From Pogonophryne albipinna (lineage: Eukaryota; Chordata; Actinopteri; Perciformes; Artedidraconidae), in contig JAPTMU010000089.1 of NCBI GenBank assembly GCA_028583405.1, positions 311,501 through 375,500 of the forward strand: a DNA stretch of 64,000 nucleotides, in the 5' to 3' direction. This document shows positions 53,229 to 64,000 of this stretch, in pieces. A program made the position numbers and the translations under genes. The notes beneath the pieces are model-generated. The model did no database searches, was not told the DNA's origin, and was given only the letters and a program-made list of their open reading frames with translations. Every line of letters starts with the position of its first letter. Positions within the stretch are counted from its first letter, which is position 1.

Positions 53229-53865
53229 GCGCAAACTAGTGATGGGAATTATGGCTCTTTGAAGGGAGCTGGATCTGATGGCTCCGTTCCTTTCAAAGAG
53301 CCGTTCAAAAGAGCTGTTTTTGTTAAAGGGGGCGGGGTTACTAGGTTTATAATAATCACCAGGATAATGATTGACTGTATTGCCAGACCTAATGTCAATC
53401 ATCTGCATTGTAAACATGACACAGGGTGGCGCCATATCCATGTCATTCATGTCAGTGAATGTACTACTTTGAATTTACCCTATGTATGTGTTAAGTAAAT
53501 ACATTTGCCTTGCCTTGAATGAAATTCACGCAACTCTTAATATTAGAACACTCTACTTTATCACTAACTGGGTTTTGGTTGAAGTGCATCCAAATGCTGC
53601 TGCGTTTTCGCATTTGGCTCATTTTCTATCCAAAAAACACGTTGTCTACCTGTCCTGTCAACACATTCTCACTCCCAACTCGGCCTATGTTGACGTTGTG
53701 TCAGGGTCCCTGTCGTCACTTTCCAACGCAAGGGGGGGCCCTTTAGCGTCGAGTTTCAACTATCAGGGAGTCCCATTGACTTGCATAGAGCTCCCTGAAC
53801 GTTGGTAATAGACGAGTTGGGATCGCGGCGAAATGCTCTCCGCAGATCCATTCTCACAGCGTTTA

Positions 53866-54862
53866 TCAAGGCAAGGCAAGGCAAGTTTATTTATATAGCA
53901 CCTTTCAACACAAGGCAATTCAAAGTGCTTTACAAAAAACGAAAGACATTAAGAAAATGGCATTTAAAATCAGTCATTAAAAAGAAAAGCTAATAAAATA
54001 AACATGAAAAGAAAAAATACATGGATAAAAGTTACAGTGCAGTTTAAGATATGAATAGTTCAATTAAAAGCAGCGACAAAAAGAAAAGTCTTCTTGCTGG
54101 ATTTAAAAGTAGTCAGAGTTGCAGCGGACCTGCAGGTTTCTGGGAGTTTGTTCCAGATATTTGGAGTATAATAACTGAACGCTGCTTCTCCATGTTTAGT
54201 TCTGACTCTGGGGACAGAAAGCTGACCAGTCCCTGAAGACCTGAGAGATCTGGATGGTTCATCATTTAGCAGGAGGTCACAAATGTATTTTGGGCCTAAA
54301 CCATTCAAAGCTTTATAAACCAGCAGCAGTATTTTGAAATCTATTCTTTGACACACAGGAAGCCAGTGTAAAGACTTCAGAACAGGAGTGATGTGATCCA
54401 CTTTCTTAGTGTTAGTGAGGACTCGAGCAGCGGCGTTCTGAATCAGCTGCAGCTTTCTAATAGATGTTTTAGTGAGACCTGCAAAGACACCATTACAGTA
54501 GTCCAGTCTACTGAAGATTAAAGCATGGAGAAGTTTGTCCAAATCCTGCTGTGACATTAGTCTTTTAATCCTAGATATATTCTTTAGGTGATAGTAGGCT
54601 GATTTAGTAACTGTTTTAATGTGACTGTTGAAACTCAGGTCAGAGTCCATGACTACACCTAGATTTCTGGCTCTACCTGTTGTTTTGAACATTGCAGACT
54701 GAAGCTCAGCGCTAACTTTTATACATTCTGCCTTGGCTCCAAAAACCATTACCTCAGTTTTATCTTTGTTTAATTGGAGAAAGTTCTGACACATCCAGTC
54801 ATTGATTTGTTCAATGCACTTACTCAGTGTTTGAATTGGAGCATAGTCTCCTGGTGAAACCT
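53866..54862 (-). mobile_element. L2 LINE, 5'-truncated copy
   Basis: The minus strand encodes the last 265 or so residues of the L2 ORF (SPGDYAPIQTLSKCIEQIND to FKSSKKTFLFVAAFN) and then the L2 tail ending in (CCTTG)n. It retains LLHALIFSRLDYCNGVFAGL, which the copy at 34-37 kb has partly lost. The frame is intact to the stop near 54060. It starts abruptly in the RT. Confidence 0.85.
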
Positions 54863-55058
54863 TTTTCTTACTCAATATCAAGCCACACTTATCGTTTTTA
54901 CTTCTTTATTTTAATTGAATAATGTAGGACTTTTGTTGCTGTCAGTTATGGGGAGAGTAGGGGCTCAGAATACTGAAATCTGTATCTGTATCTGTATTAA
55001 TGGGTTTCTAAACCACACACTGTTATTTACTCAACAATAACACATAATTATCCTTGTG

Positions 55059-55617
55059 TTTATTTATTTGTTTGATTAATAAACACAAGTTGGAGTCCGT
55101 CAGGACCGAGGGTCGGAGCGAGAGTTTTTAATTTTACACCCGGAAGTAAGCAATTTACCCATTTATTAATTATATGTTTTAAATTTGAGTGTTTCCTATC
55201 CCCTAAACATCCAGGGATGTACACAGTTTAATACTGGCAACTTCTCATTATGGGAAATACGAAAACGTCTTTTAAAACTACAATTCCCAGTAGAGGCGAG
55301 CCATAGAACATGTTGCGAAACACACAATAGCCAGCATGTGTAGCTCTGGGGACGGGGTGGGGGAGGGGGGGACGGGGTGGACCCGTTCAAATCCAGTTTT
55401 GGACAGTCTGCCGTGGTTCCATCCCATTTCAAAGTGCTGTTCGACGCTCGGCGTAACCCTTGGCGCACACTCAAACATCCAATCACAGAGCTTGAGGACT
55501 ATCACGGGGTTTGTCAAGCGAAGCGGAGAGAATACTTACTTCCGGGTGTAAAATTCTCGCTCCGACCCTCGGTCCTGACGGACTCCAACTTGTGTTTATT
55601 AATCAAACAAATGAATA
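55059..55617. mobile_element. MITE with 85-bp inverted ends
   Basis: 55059-55150 and 55536-55617 are inverted copies ('gattaataaacacaagttgg', 'agtccgtcaggaccgagggt', 'cacccggaagtaag'). About 560 bp long, no coding capacity, nested in the larger element. Confidence 0.7.
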
Positions 55618-55624
55618 AACTCAT

Positions 55625-56215
55625 GAGAACTCTTTAGTTCTCATGAACTAAGTACAGATCGCGTTCACACCGGAATAAGTCCCTGGGGGAGGATTAGGCA
55701 AATGAAGCCGCTGACGTCACTTCTTCTTCTTCTGCTTTGGGTTTACTGGCAGGCCGCAAACCACTTCACGGCGTATACTGCCGCCCAAAGTCCCCGGCCG
55801 GAAGTCCCCGGAGTTGGGGGCTGGCTTCAGTAGAAGCTGCTGAGACTCCCAGCAGCTTCTACTGAAGCCTTCCGAGTAAATCGCCAGAACGCCGACACCT
55901 CCTCATCTCCACCGCTCCCATGTTTTATTTTGTGTTGCCATAAGTTAGTCTCTCTGCGTTTCTGCGCTGGGCTAATGCTAATGCTAATGCGAGGATAATA
56001 AAATGGCGGCTTCACAAAACTTTTTGGGATTTTTACAGGGCGTGGTTTGCAATCCGCCCAGCCAATCAGAAATATAGCTCTTTTCTCACAAGAGAGCCGC
56101 GGGGGTAAAAAGGTTCTCATGAACTAATTTTAGTACCGGCTCTTTTTGGTGTGAACGCGACAAAAGAGTTCTCATGAACTAAGTTCTCATGAACCTTTGT
56201 GGGAAAAGTACTGCG
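55625..56215. mobile_element. Second MITE next to the first
   Basis: The left side has 'gttctcatgaactaagtaca' and 'cgcgttcacaccgg'; the right side has 'ggtgtgaacgcgac', 'gttctcatgaactaagttct' and 'gcggtgtgaatgcgcc'. The ends are inverted copies of each other. Internal sequence at 55720-56050 has no ORF of note. Confidence 0.55.
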
Positions 56216-57023
56216 GTGTGAATGCGCCTAATGGGACTCCCTGACAGTTGAAACTCGACGCTAAAGGGCCCCCCTTGCGTTGGAAAGTGACTACAGGGAC
56301 CCTGACATAACGTCAACATAGGCCGAGTTGGGAGTGAGAATGTGTTGGTCCTGTAGGCTACCACTTGTTATGACTTCTCTCTCTCGCGTATTCCGTTAAG
56401 ACCCACCCCATCTCACTCCTCGTGCTGAAACCTACCAATCAAAGTAGGGGCGGGTCTCACAGAATACGTTTGGGGAACAAAATCAAGCTTTTTAAAAGGC
56501 GAGTGGATTTTGACAGGCAGTGAGTGTGGACCAACGATTGAACGATTAAAAGAATCGATTGAACGATTAAAGAATCGATTGAACGATTAAAGAATCAATT
56601 GAACGATAAAAAGAACGGCTCTCACCAAGTACGACTCGGTTCCCTTCGTTCGTACCAAAGAGCCGTTCAAAAGAATCGGCTCGTTCGCGACCGACACATC
56701 ACTAGCGCAAACGAGAGAGCTGCAGTGAGAGCAAAGGTCTGATCATTGAGAAAGAAGGAAAGAGAACTGCAAACAGAAAGACATGTTAAAACAAAGAAAA
56801 AATACTTACATGATTACACAAATGATTTGTTTACAACTTATAGTTTTATTTTTTAAATTAAATTCATTTTGCTTTACTCGTTTTTTCTCTTAAACTCTTA
56901 GTTTTGCTTGATTCTGAGAAAGTGTTGCTTTATCTTTATGACACAAAACTAATCCAATCCTCTATTCAAAAATATAATTCAGTGTCCATCGAAATGAAAA
57001 TAACTAAAAAGTTCATGCTGGAC

Positions 57024-57382
57024 TAGTGTTGCACGGTGTACCGATACTTGAAAGGTACCGCGATACCCTGCCGTTAAAAACGGTAAGAAAGCGCAGTTTT
57101 AATAAGAGCCGTGTGTGTTCAGCGCTCTGCTTCCACTCCCTGCACTGCAGTCCCGCCCCCATGCCCTCCCCTCTCAAGCACGCTCTGAGTCCCTCCCCTC
57201 TCTCGTGCACGCGCTAGCTGCCAGAGCATGTGAGAAAACGAGAAGCATGGCTGCAAGTGGGTGTGCAACTGCCACTGCGCCTCGGCTTGTTGACAACAAA
57301 GACGCCAGAAAAAGAATCGGAATCGCAATTCTTGACTTGGTATCGGTATCGAAACCAAAATATTGGTATCGTGACAACACTA
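57024..57382. mobile_element. hAT-type MITE, 359 bp
   Basis: Begins TAGTGTTGCACGG and ends CGTGACAACACTA, flanked by TGCTGGAC at 57016-57023 and 57383-57390. The ends and the 8-bp duplication fit hAT. Inside is the shadow of a hAT gene start (MAASGCATATAPRLVDNKDA). The same right end occurs at 41085-41099. Confidence 0.8.
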
Positions 57383-58776
57383 TGCTGGACTCAAACCCGA
57401 GTCCCAACAGCAAAAATCACTCGAGTCCTGCGCGTTATGAGTGAGCCACGCAGTGGCGCCTCCAGACAGTTTTCATAGGGGTGGCCAAATGGGGCCACTG
57501 AAAATCTTGGGGTGGCCCACCAAAACCAAGAATTTAATTGTTGTAAAAGTATAGACTAGATGAAAACAATGGCAAAGAGAATCACCTACTGATATACTTT
57601 GGTTTCTTATTTTACATTTTCTGATACTATTCATCTGAAGTGAATATAAATGGATAGTTAACATTTTACTTCAAACAACATTTAAAATAACCTTGTTTTG
57701 TGTTATGTATACAGGTGTTGGTGATTTATTGTTTTGTTTTTTATATGCTAGTTGTTCTTTCCTTTTTAAAAAGACAAATACAGCTTAATTTAAATAAGTT
57801 CCTTTATTGTAAAGCACAACATGTCCAGCATTCTCAACACATACAATACACAACATGTTCTTCAGTTATATTATGTCTCTAGGTTATAAATTGTTTTAGA
57901 ACAAAGCTGTTTGTGTCACACTGGGATCAAAGATGATTGACATGACTTTATTAAATCAAGTTTTAAAACATGACTATTTTATTTCAACAGGACCCAAAAA
58001 CACAAGGGGTATAAAATGGTAAATACATACTGTGATGGAACACAAAAACACCATCTATTATTGACCTTTATAGCAAATTCAAAACATTAGAAATGATACA
58101 AAACACCACCTTTTAGTATTAGACAGAAAATAGGTGACGAGACATATTTCTATTTTTTTAGATTAGGCCACTGTGGTGAGAGTAATACAATAGCTTGTAT
58201 TCCATTTGTTTTGAAAATGTATATTTATACTTTATAAACAAACTGGTTACCCTTTTTTTAAATTAGCATACAGAACATTATGAAAACAAACTTGACTAAT
58301 GGTCGGCTCATAACCTCAGAACACAGAAGAGGAAAAACTGCATAGATTCTCGTTTCATTGAAGGAGCTGCAGACTTAAAGTGTGTAGAAGACTTAAATTA
58401 TTAAAAAGGTCACAATCACATTAATAAAACAGTACTTAGGTTTTAGTTTCACTTTTACAAAACAGAGTTCCACATGTACTTTCTAGCATGTATGGCCATC
58501 TCCTCACTAGCCCTATATGCTGCTCCCCTGCCAGCTCTGTCTCTCCTTGACTCATCTTCTTCTTAAAATAAAAAGAGATGTCTGTTGACTTTCTCTTCAT
58601 TTTCTGCAAATTGACATTACACACAGCAGAGATTAATAGTAGCCTACGCATTACACCAGCCCAGCATACCGACATCAGCTAACGTTAGCTTAGCAAGCTA
58701 AACTAACGCTAACTAGGATAGCCACCAAAGTGTGTTTACAGACGAATTATACCTGAAGTCAAGCCAGCCTTTACTG

Positions 58777-58931
58777 AGCCCCGAGCCTGTTTTCCAGGTC
58801 TTCCAGCGGTTTTCTCGTTTTAATGCCATTGAACACAATTTTTGATCAGAATAACAGTTAAAGGTAAGCATATCTCCGTTTTTTGCTACCTAAAGCTAAC
58901 ACACTAAAGCCTAAAGTGTTGTGGGGCTTAA
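58777..58931. mobile_element. Short piggyBac-like MITE
   Basis: Internally deleted relative of 683-1846: both start GCCCCGAGCCTG, share 'tctcgttttaatgccattga' and end GGGGCTTAACAGG. The left TTAA is not preserved here. Confidence 0.5.
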
Positions 58932-59035
58932 CAGGCAACCAACGTATACGACTTACCTTCTAGAAGTCTGGTGGATTTTTGTCAACTCCAGTCCAGTCAG
59001 TAGAAAGAAACGTTTTGCAGCAACCTGCTGCTGTC

Positions 59036-59232
59036 TGTGCGAGTATCAGAGTGGTGTGCGAGTATCAGAGTGGTGTGCGAGTATCAGAGTGGTGCGCCCA
59101 GTATCAGAGTGGTGTGCGAGTATCAGAGTGGTGCGCCCAGTATCAGAGTGGTGTGCGAGTATCAGAGTGGTGCGCCCAGTATCAGAGTGGTGTGCGAGTA
59201 TCAGAGTGGTGCGCCCAGTATCAGAGTGTTAC
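59036..59232. repeat. Minisatellite, 'agtatcagagtggtg' core
   Basis: About ten units of two kinds alternate: 'gtgcgagtatcagagtg' and 'gtgcgcccagtatcagagtg', giving a 37-bp higher-order period. No stop codon occurs in any plus frame, so it creates long false ORFs. Confidence 0.85.
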
Positions 59233-59434
59233 CATGGTAGCAGAGGGAGAGGGAGGGGCTGCAGTATGAGCGTTGGAAGCTAAAATCAAGCGACTCGCTG
59301 GCTGTGTATTTGTTGTTAAATATCAGATAAACTACTACGCATACGTGACTGGCGAGGCGGTGTGTGTGGTGGGGGAGCCAACAAATATATCAGGGTGTCC
59401 ATGGCCCCCCCCTGCTGGCGCCACTGGAGCCATG

Positions 59435-60662
59435 GATCAATACGACATCTTCATTTATCACAGCTGAATTTGTCACATTAACATTGTTAAAAGATTCAGA
59501 AAAATGCAACCCAACCATCATTTATAATGTGAGCGAATTTATTTACACTTTAAGCCATATAATATAAATATTATAGTAGGCATTTGCTTATAAATATTAT
59601 ACTGACTGAGGTCTGTATCAAGCCTCATTAAGACCCACCGAGATCAGATATCCTAGTTTATCAGCCTGTGAGTCTACATTATGTTGTGATAAGTGGTCAT
59701 TTTACATATAAATGTATTCCAGTGCACACATTAAGTTCAAATATGCAAATCAGGCCATGTGTTTCGTTATGTAGTTATAATCATCACCGACAGATGGAAA
59801 GACAACAATAACAAGGAATTAATATTAATATTACCAAGTTACACAGAAATAGATAAAACATATGAGAACAAAGACCACAAAGGTAAAACCATAAAACATG
59901 TTCACAACAGTGTGAAAAGTTATTTGTGTTTCTAGTTCTCAACATATGTGAGTACCCTTGTCATTTGGTGTCGCTGTATCGATGCATAACAAAAGTTAAC
60001 CAAGTAAACAGTCACATCTTATTTTGAAAAGTGCTGCAAAGTGCAGAATACCATTTTGATAAGGGATACATGTGTGTAGTCTTTAATATTAAACATGATC
60101 GCTGGTAGATAGCCACAGAAGTCGTATCACAGTTTAACCTGGGCGGATCACAGCTCCACAGCTGAAGACTTCTCCACGCTGCTTTCAAACTGTGAGTAAA
60201 CAACGCGTGCTTCACTTGGAGGCTGTCTGAAGGTGTACACAGGTCTCAGATGGACTTGGTATCACATTAAGAACGATATTCAGTAATAAGTCTGGCAAAA
60301 ATAACTGGTTTAAATGATTTATTCAAGCTTGCAATGTTTTGAACAGACATCCCCAGTCACCTCATTGTCATTTTGTAGTCCTCGCTGTACGCGTCCGGAT
60401 ATCGGCATCGCAACCGCAACCTCACACACTGGTACTGAATGTGCATCAAAGTGTTCCTATGGAGCCACATATACCAAAAGATGAATGGAAACGACAGAAG
60501 AAGCGATCGAAATGTGTATTTCCTGGTTATTCCACAATGGCTCCTCAAAGGCCACGCCCCTGATCTGCCTACCGTTATAGAATATCACCAGTTACCCAGC
60601 CACACGTTAATCGGTAACATCGATACCAGACCGCGGACCACTGCCTTATCACAAACTTTTAT
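59435..60662. other. Intergenic, no gene recognised
   Basis: AT-rich. Small ORFs on both strands at 60340-60560 overlap each other and lack any recognisable domain. Confidence 0.4.
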
Positions 60663-61560
60663 CCAGAGGTGTGAAGTAGTGGAGTACCAATACTTTGTTA
60701 CTGTACTTAAGTACATTTTTCTGGTATCAGTACTTTACTCCACTACTTATTTTTCTTACGACGTTTTACTTTTACTTCTTACATTTTGAACCCAAATACC
60801 TGTACTTTCTACTTCTTACATTTTGAACACAAATACCTGTACTTTCTACTTCTTACATGTTGAACACAAATACCTGTACTTTCTACTTCTTACATGTTGA
60901 ACTCAAATACCTGTACTTTCTACTTCTTACATTTTGAACACAAATACCTGTACTTTCTACTTCTTACATGTTGAACTCAAATACCTGTACTTTCTACTTC
61001 TTACATGTTGAACACAAATACCTGTACTTTCTACTTCTTACATGTTGAACACAAATACCTGTACTTTCTACTTCTCACATGTTGAACCCAAATACCTGTA
61101 CTTTCTACTTCTTACATGTTGAACTCAAATACTTGTACTTTCTACTTCTCTCATTTCCCAAACAGCTGGTTCCTTTAGTCTGAATGTGTGTTTGGTGGCG
61201 TGATCATTATTCTTTAGAGTCATTGCGTGCCTATTGATTTGAACACGATCCGTGTATCCATCATTTCCTGGTCTTCTCTAAAGAAGAGGGACCAATGGAA
61301 ACGTTGTCATGTTGCCGTTGTTCAGCATGGAAACATTCATTAGCTAACAATGACATTATTGTTCTATTAATATAAAGGGAGGTCAGGTACTCTTTAAAGC
61401 AGCTGCTAGTTATTGGTACTTTTTACTGAAGTACATTTCAAAGCCCTCTTTACTTTTACTTGAGTAAAGAAGTTTAGTCAGTACATCTACTTTTACCAGA
61501 GTATTTTAAAACACGAGTATCTGTACTTCTACTTGAGTAAAGGATGTGTGTACTTACATG
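60663..61560. repeat. 'gtactt' repeat element with a 37-bp minisatellite
   Basis: The outer parts ('ggagtaccaatactttgtta', 'gtatctgtacttctacttga') resemble the dispersed repeat at 49985-51375. Inside, 60780-61150 has about ten tandem copies of a 37-bp unit 'tacctgtactttctacttct' plus 'tacatgttgaacacaaa'. Confidence 0.75.
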
Positions 61561-61714
61561 CTGACTGCAGTAATCAGAAGTTCAGCGCACTCCCTCACTG
61601 AGCCACAGCCTCCTATGATAGTTACATGAGCAACCTGTGAGAAGTTTGACTTATGTGTTGTATTGAAACCAAGGTTTGTCATTATGATGTTTTTTGTTAA
61701 ATTGTAATGTAAAC

Positions 61715-61831
<117 letters not shown>

Positions 61832-61867
61832 TGCAGTGTTACTGGTGTATCTGTCAGACTGGAGAAG

Positions 61868-61992
61868 ATGAGTGATTCAAAAGATGAGGAGGAGGACACA
61901 TCTTCCGTCTCCAGCTGTCTGTCTCTGAAGAGTGACGGGTCTATTGACTTACCTCCAGCATTCAGTAATCTACCACAGCCCTCAGACCGGAA
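61868..61992 (+). CDS. NLR-C gene, first coding exon
   Basis: The exon probably starts at 61837 after the acceptor; the ATG at 61868 opens MSDSKDEEEDTSSVSSCLSL, then KSDGSIDLPPAFSNLPQPSD, to donor GTAAGA. The SxxSxCLSLKSDGS motif is the N-terminal peptide repeat seen in teleost NLRC3-like proteins upstream of the FISNA and NACHT domains. The exon ends in phase 2, matching the next. The rest of the gene lies beyond the window. Confidence 0.8.
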
Positions 61993-62426
61993 GTAAGAGT
62001 CTGTTTCTCCTTCAAACTGACCTGAACTCTCTTGATACGTTTTGCATGGTGGTTTGAGCCTGGTACAAGAATGAAGGGAGTACACTAAAGAAATGCAGTA
62101 AAGGACAGAAGAGTGCAGTAAATAAACGCAGTGGAGAAAAGTAAAGAAGATCCTCTTCCTTTGTTCCTTGGCTTCATCAGTGACAGAAAATAAACTACTT
62201 TAGTGAAATCATTCTGACACTCGGAATGTAGGACTTTGTGTTAAGTTAAGTTAATAAAATACAAACATGTAAAACTATTGATCCTCACAAATTAATTGTA
62301 AAGCCTGAAACCTACAAGCATGACTCAAAAACGTAAAGTTCAGAGCAAGTCCAAACATATTTAATCAGGTTAAACTGCTCTTTTCAAAATCCAATGATGT
62401 GTGTAAAACATTTTCTGTTTCTGCAG

Positions 62427-62531
62427 ACGGAGAGCAGAGTCTCCAGTCCCCAGCTGCCTGTCTCTGAAGAGTGACCGGTCTAAAGGCAGACTTCTGGACT
62501 TCAGGGATCAACCTGGACCCTCAGAAACAAA
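62427..62531 (+). CDS. NLR-C gene, second exon (peptide repeat)
   Basis: 105 bp between 'tttctgcag' and GTAAGAGTCTG, encoding RRAESPVPSCLSLKSDRSKG then RLLDFRDQPGPSETK. It is a second copy of the same N-terminal motif, and its donor context equals that of the first exon, showing exon duplication. Such repeats vary in number between NLR-C paralogues. Confidence 0.8.
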
Positions 62532-62582
62532 GTAAGAGTCTGTTTCTCCTGTGAACTGACCTGAAGAGGATTCAGTGTTTAT

Positions 62583-63434
62583 TAGGGATGCACGATATTG
62601 GTTTTTTGAAACCGATACCGATACCGATAACTTCCTGCTTTCTCAAGACCGATACCGATAATAATATAATATATATATATATATTAAATGTACCTGTAGT
62701 TTTTGCACACCTGGTGGTAAAAAGAGACTAGTAGTGAGCAAATGACATGAGCATTACTACTATGAACAAAACAAAGCCAAGAACAGTTTTGACTCTTCAA
62801 AGTGACCATATTTATTTTCCCAAATAAAGTTCTTGCCATTTTTCAAAAGCCTCGTCGATAGGTAAAAGCCCCGGTGCCTTTGCAGCTGGCTTTGGATTCG
62901 CCGCTAGTTTAGCAGCGCAGGCGTCTTCGTACGCTTTTAACACAACATCGTAGCGATGGCGATGTTTCAGGTGACTAATCAGGTTGGAAGTATTATAGCT
63001 CGTTGCCTTGTTCCCTCCTCGTGGAACTTCTGCATTGCATTTGTAATACAAATAGCAAGCGAACTATCTAACTCTGAAACTTTGAAATAGTCCCATACTA
63101 CCGACGACATGTTTGTTTACTGTCCTGGCTTCACAGGCCGCACACCATTTACGTCACAGCCAGGCATGAGTTAGGGAGCGCTGGATTTGTGAAAAACTCC
63201 CCTCTTCCTAAACCACTAATACCACAGTACTGGCAAAACGGGAGGAGCCGAGTGAAAAACAAGCGCCCCTCATCCCAATCCACCCACACCGCAGTATTTT
63301 TTCTTTTTTTTACCGAAAAAATATATTGTATATTATCGGGGCTATTAATACTTTTATCGGGTTTATCGGGATGACGTCATAATTCCTAATATCGGACCGA
63401 TAATTATCGGCCCGATAATTATCGTGCACCACTA
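62583..63434. mobile_element. hAT element in an NLR intron, 852 bp
   Basis: Starts TAGGGATGCACGATAT and ends ATTATCGTGCACCACTA, flanked by the perfect 8-bp duplication GTGTTTAT (62575-62582 and 63435-63442). Subterminal regions are rich in 'ccgataccgata' and 'ttatcggg' motifs. It retains only the start of the transposase gene, so it is an internally deleted copy. Confidence 0.85.
62812..63110 (-). pseudogene. BED zinc finger of a hAT transposase, frameshifted
   Basis: The minus strand begins MSSVVWDYFKVSELDSS (ATG near 63110), then shifts frame and reads YYKCNAEVPRGGNKATSYNT and SNLISHLKHRH. The W-x-Y/F start, Cys and H-x-x-x-x-H pattern is a BED finger, the DNA-binding module of hAT transposases. 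It ends at a TAA at 62812; the catalytic domain is gone. Confidence 0.7.
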
Positions 63435-63559
63435 GTGTTTATGTTATCTGATCATCTAAACTAGAGTAGGAACTTGGTGGGCAGGATGTTGTTAATGGTG
63501 TCCAATACGTTTGAGACCCACTGAGACTGATGTAAACTATCTAAACACTCAGAGAGAAG

Positions 63560-63876
63560 AATACAGTAAAGAAACACAGTAAAGGACTGAAGAGTACACT
63601 AAAGAAACACAATAAAGGACTGAAGAGTACACTAAAGAAACACAGTAAAGGACAGAAGAGTACACTAAAGAAACACAGTAAAGGACAGAAGAGTACACTA
63701 AAGAAACACAGTAAAGGACAGAAGAGTACACTAAAGAAACACAGTAAAGGACAAAAGAGTAGAGTAAAGAAACACAGTAAAGGACAGAAGAGTACTCTAA
63801 AGAAACACAGTAAAGGACAGAAGAGTACTCTAAAGAAACACAGTAAAGAAACACAGTAAAGTACAGAAGAGTACAC
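63560..63876. repeat. 33-bp minisatellite
   Basis: About nine units of 'ctaaagaaacacagtaaagg' plus 'acagaagagtaca'. A diverged single unit lies at 62075-62150, so the repeat arose from sequence of this intron. Long reading frames on the minus strand here (repeating SVLYCVSL) are artefacts. Confidence 0.9.
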
Positions 63877-63877
63877 C

Positions 63878-63927
<50 letters not shown>

Positions 63928-64000
63928 TAATGTTTATTTATATAGCCCAATATCACAAATGTTACATTTGTCTCAGTGGACTTCACAGTTTGTACAGAAT
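63877..64000 (-). repeat. (AATC)n and LINE/SINE-type tail
   Basis: About 50 bp of CAAT repeats are followed by 'tgtttatttatatagcccaa', the 3' tail of a fish retroposon in minus orientation, running out of the window. Confidence 0.6.

Larger units (their letters stand above)
53659..56347. mobile_element. Inverted-repeat element nested in the hAT
   Basis: Arms of about 119 bp (53659-53777 and 56230-56347) start CAACACATTCTCACTCCC and contain 'actcggcctatgttgacgtt'. GTCCTGT lies just outside both ends (53652-53658 and 56348-56354), a 7-bp direct repeat that may be the target duplication. The original interior is small; other insertions account for most of the 2.7 kb. Confidence 0.7.
53237..56704. 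mobile_element. hAT-like element hosting several nested insertions
   Basis: The 3,468-bp segment begins TAGTGATG and ends CATCACTA, and is flanked by the 8-bp duplication GCGCAAAC (53229-53236 and 56705-56712), as expected for hAT transposons. Both subterminal parts carry 'caaagagccgttcaaaaga'. No transposase is present; the interior is filled by an inverted-repeat element and others within that. Confidence 0.8.
57451..59426. mobile_element. hAT-like element, about 2.0 kb
   Basis: Starts CAGTGGCGCCTCCAG and ends with the inverted CTGGCGCCACTG. It is flanked by GAGCCACG (57443-57450) and GAGCCATG (59427-59434), an 8-bp duplication with one mismatch. The interior is AT-rich without a transposase and contains a piggyBac-like MITE and a minisatellite. 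Confidence 0.75.

Noticed and set aside
59036..59240. CRISPR-like regular repeat
   Set aside because: Units are direct tandem copies without unique spacers, in vertebrate DNA.
63541..63882. ORFs of about 100 codons rich in SVLYCVSL, membrane-like
   Set aside because: Artefact of the 33-bp minisatellite, which is open in two frames.

Overview
The window reads as nuclear DNA of a teleost fish. It has GT-AG split genes, an NLRC3-like (NLR-C) immune gene family with 174-bp leucine-rich-repeat exons, fish-type LINEs (L2 and Rex3), DIRS and Ty3-type retrotransposons, hAT, Tc1, Harbinger and piggyBac-like elements, and long minisatellites. It is gene-poor and made mostly of nested mobile DNA. I cannot name the species.

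Layout. 0-6.4 kb: a piggyBac-like element, then five LRR exons of an NLR-C gene (+ strand) in tandemly duplicated exon-plus-intron units. 6.6-12.9 kb: a complete Gmr1-like LTR retrotransposon with near-identical LTRs and a 5-bp target duplication. Its order is gag-PR-IN-RT-RH (integrase before reverse transcriptase) and its Gag is SCAN-like. 13.6 kb: a MADF-like remnant. 14.3-17.4 kb: a decayed DIRS element (- strand). 20.7-21.3 kb: a fragment resembling the P2X7 cytoplasmic domain. 21.5-24.0 kb: a truncated CsRn1-like Ty3 element (- strand). 24.2-24.5 kb: a Tc1 end. 26.9-28.3 kb: a foldback element. 28.6 kb: a BBS9-like fragment.

30.8-41.7 kb: three exons of COX5A (cytochrome c oxidase subunit 5A) on the - strand. 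An intron of about 8.4 kb between two of them is filled by a minisatellite of about 54 bp, itself split by a 3.6-kb L2 LINE. The 5' exon was not found and one exon junction is out of phase by one base, so the gene may be broken here. 42.8-48.5 kb: an ISL2EU-like (Harbinger superfamily) transposon of 5,687 bp with long inverted ends. A THAP/DDE transposase (+ strand) and a SWIM/YqaJ nuclease (- strand) point toward each other inside it. Its inverted end includes the first codons of the nuclease gene.

48.5-61.6 kb: intergenic repeats. They include a Rex3 fragment, a nest of at least five elements inside a hAT-like insertion (53.2-56.7 kb), and two further hAT-like elements with 8-bp target duplications. 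61.7-62.5 kb: the first exons of a second NLR-C gene (+ strand), whose 3' splice site directly abuts about 57 TG repeats. A hAT element carrying a BED-finger remnant sits in its next intron. The window ends in a 33-bp minisatellite.

The host genes do not form an operon or pathway. The NLR pieces at both ends indicate an expanding innate-immunity gene cluster, while COX5A is a mitochondrial respiratory-chain gene. The strongest system-level features are the paired-gene ISL2EU transposon and the Gmr1-like element.
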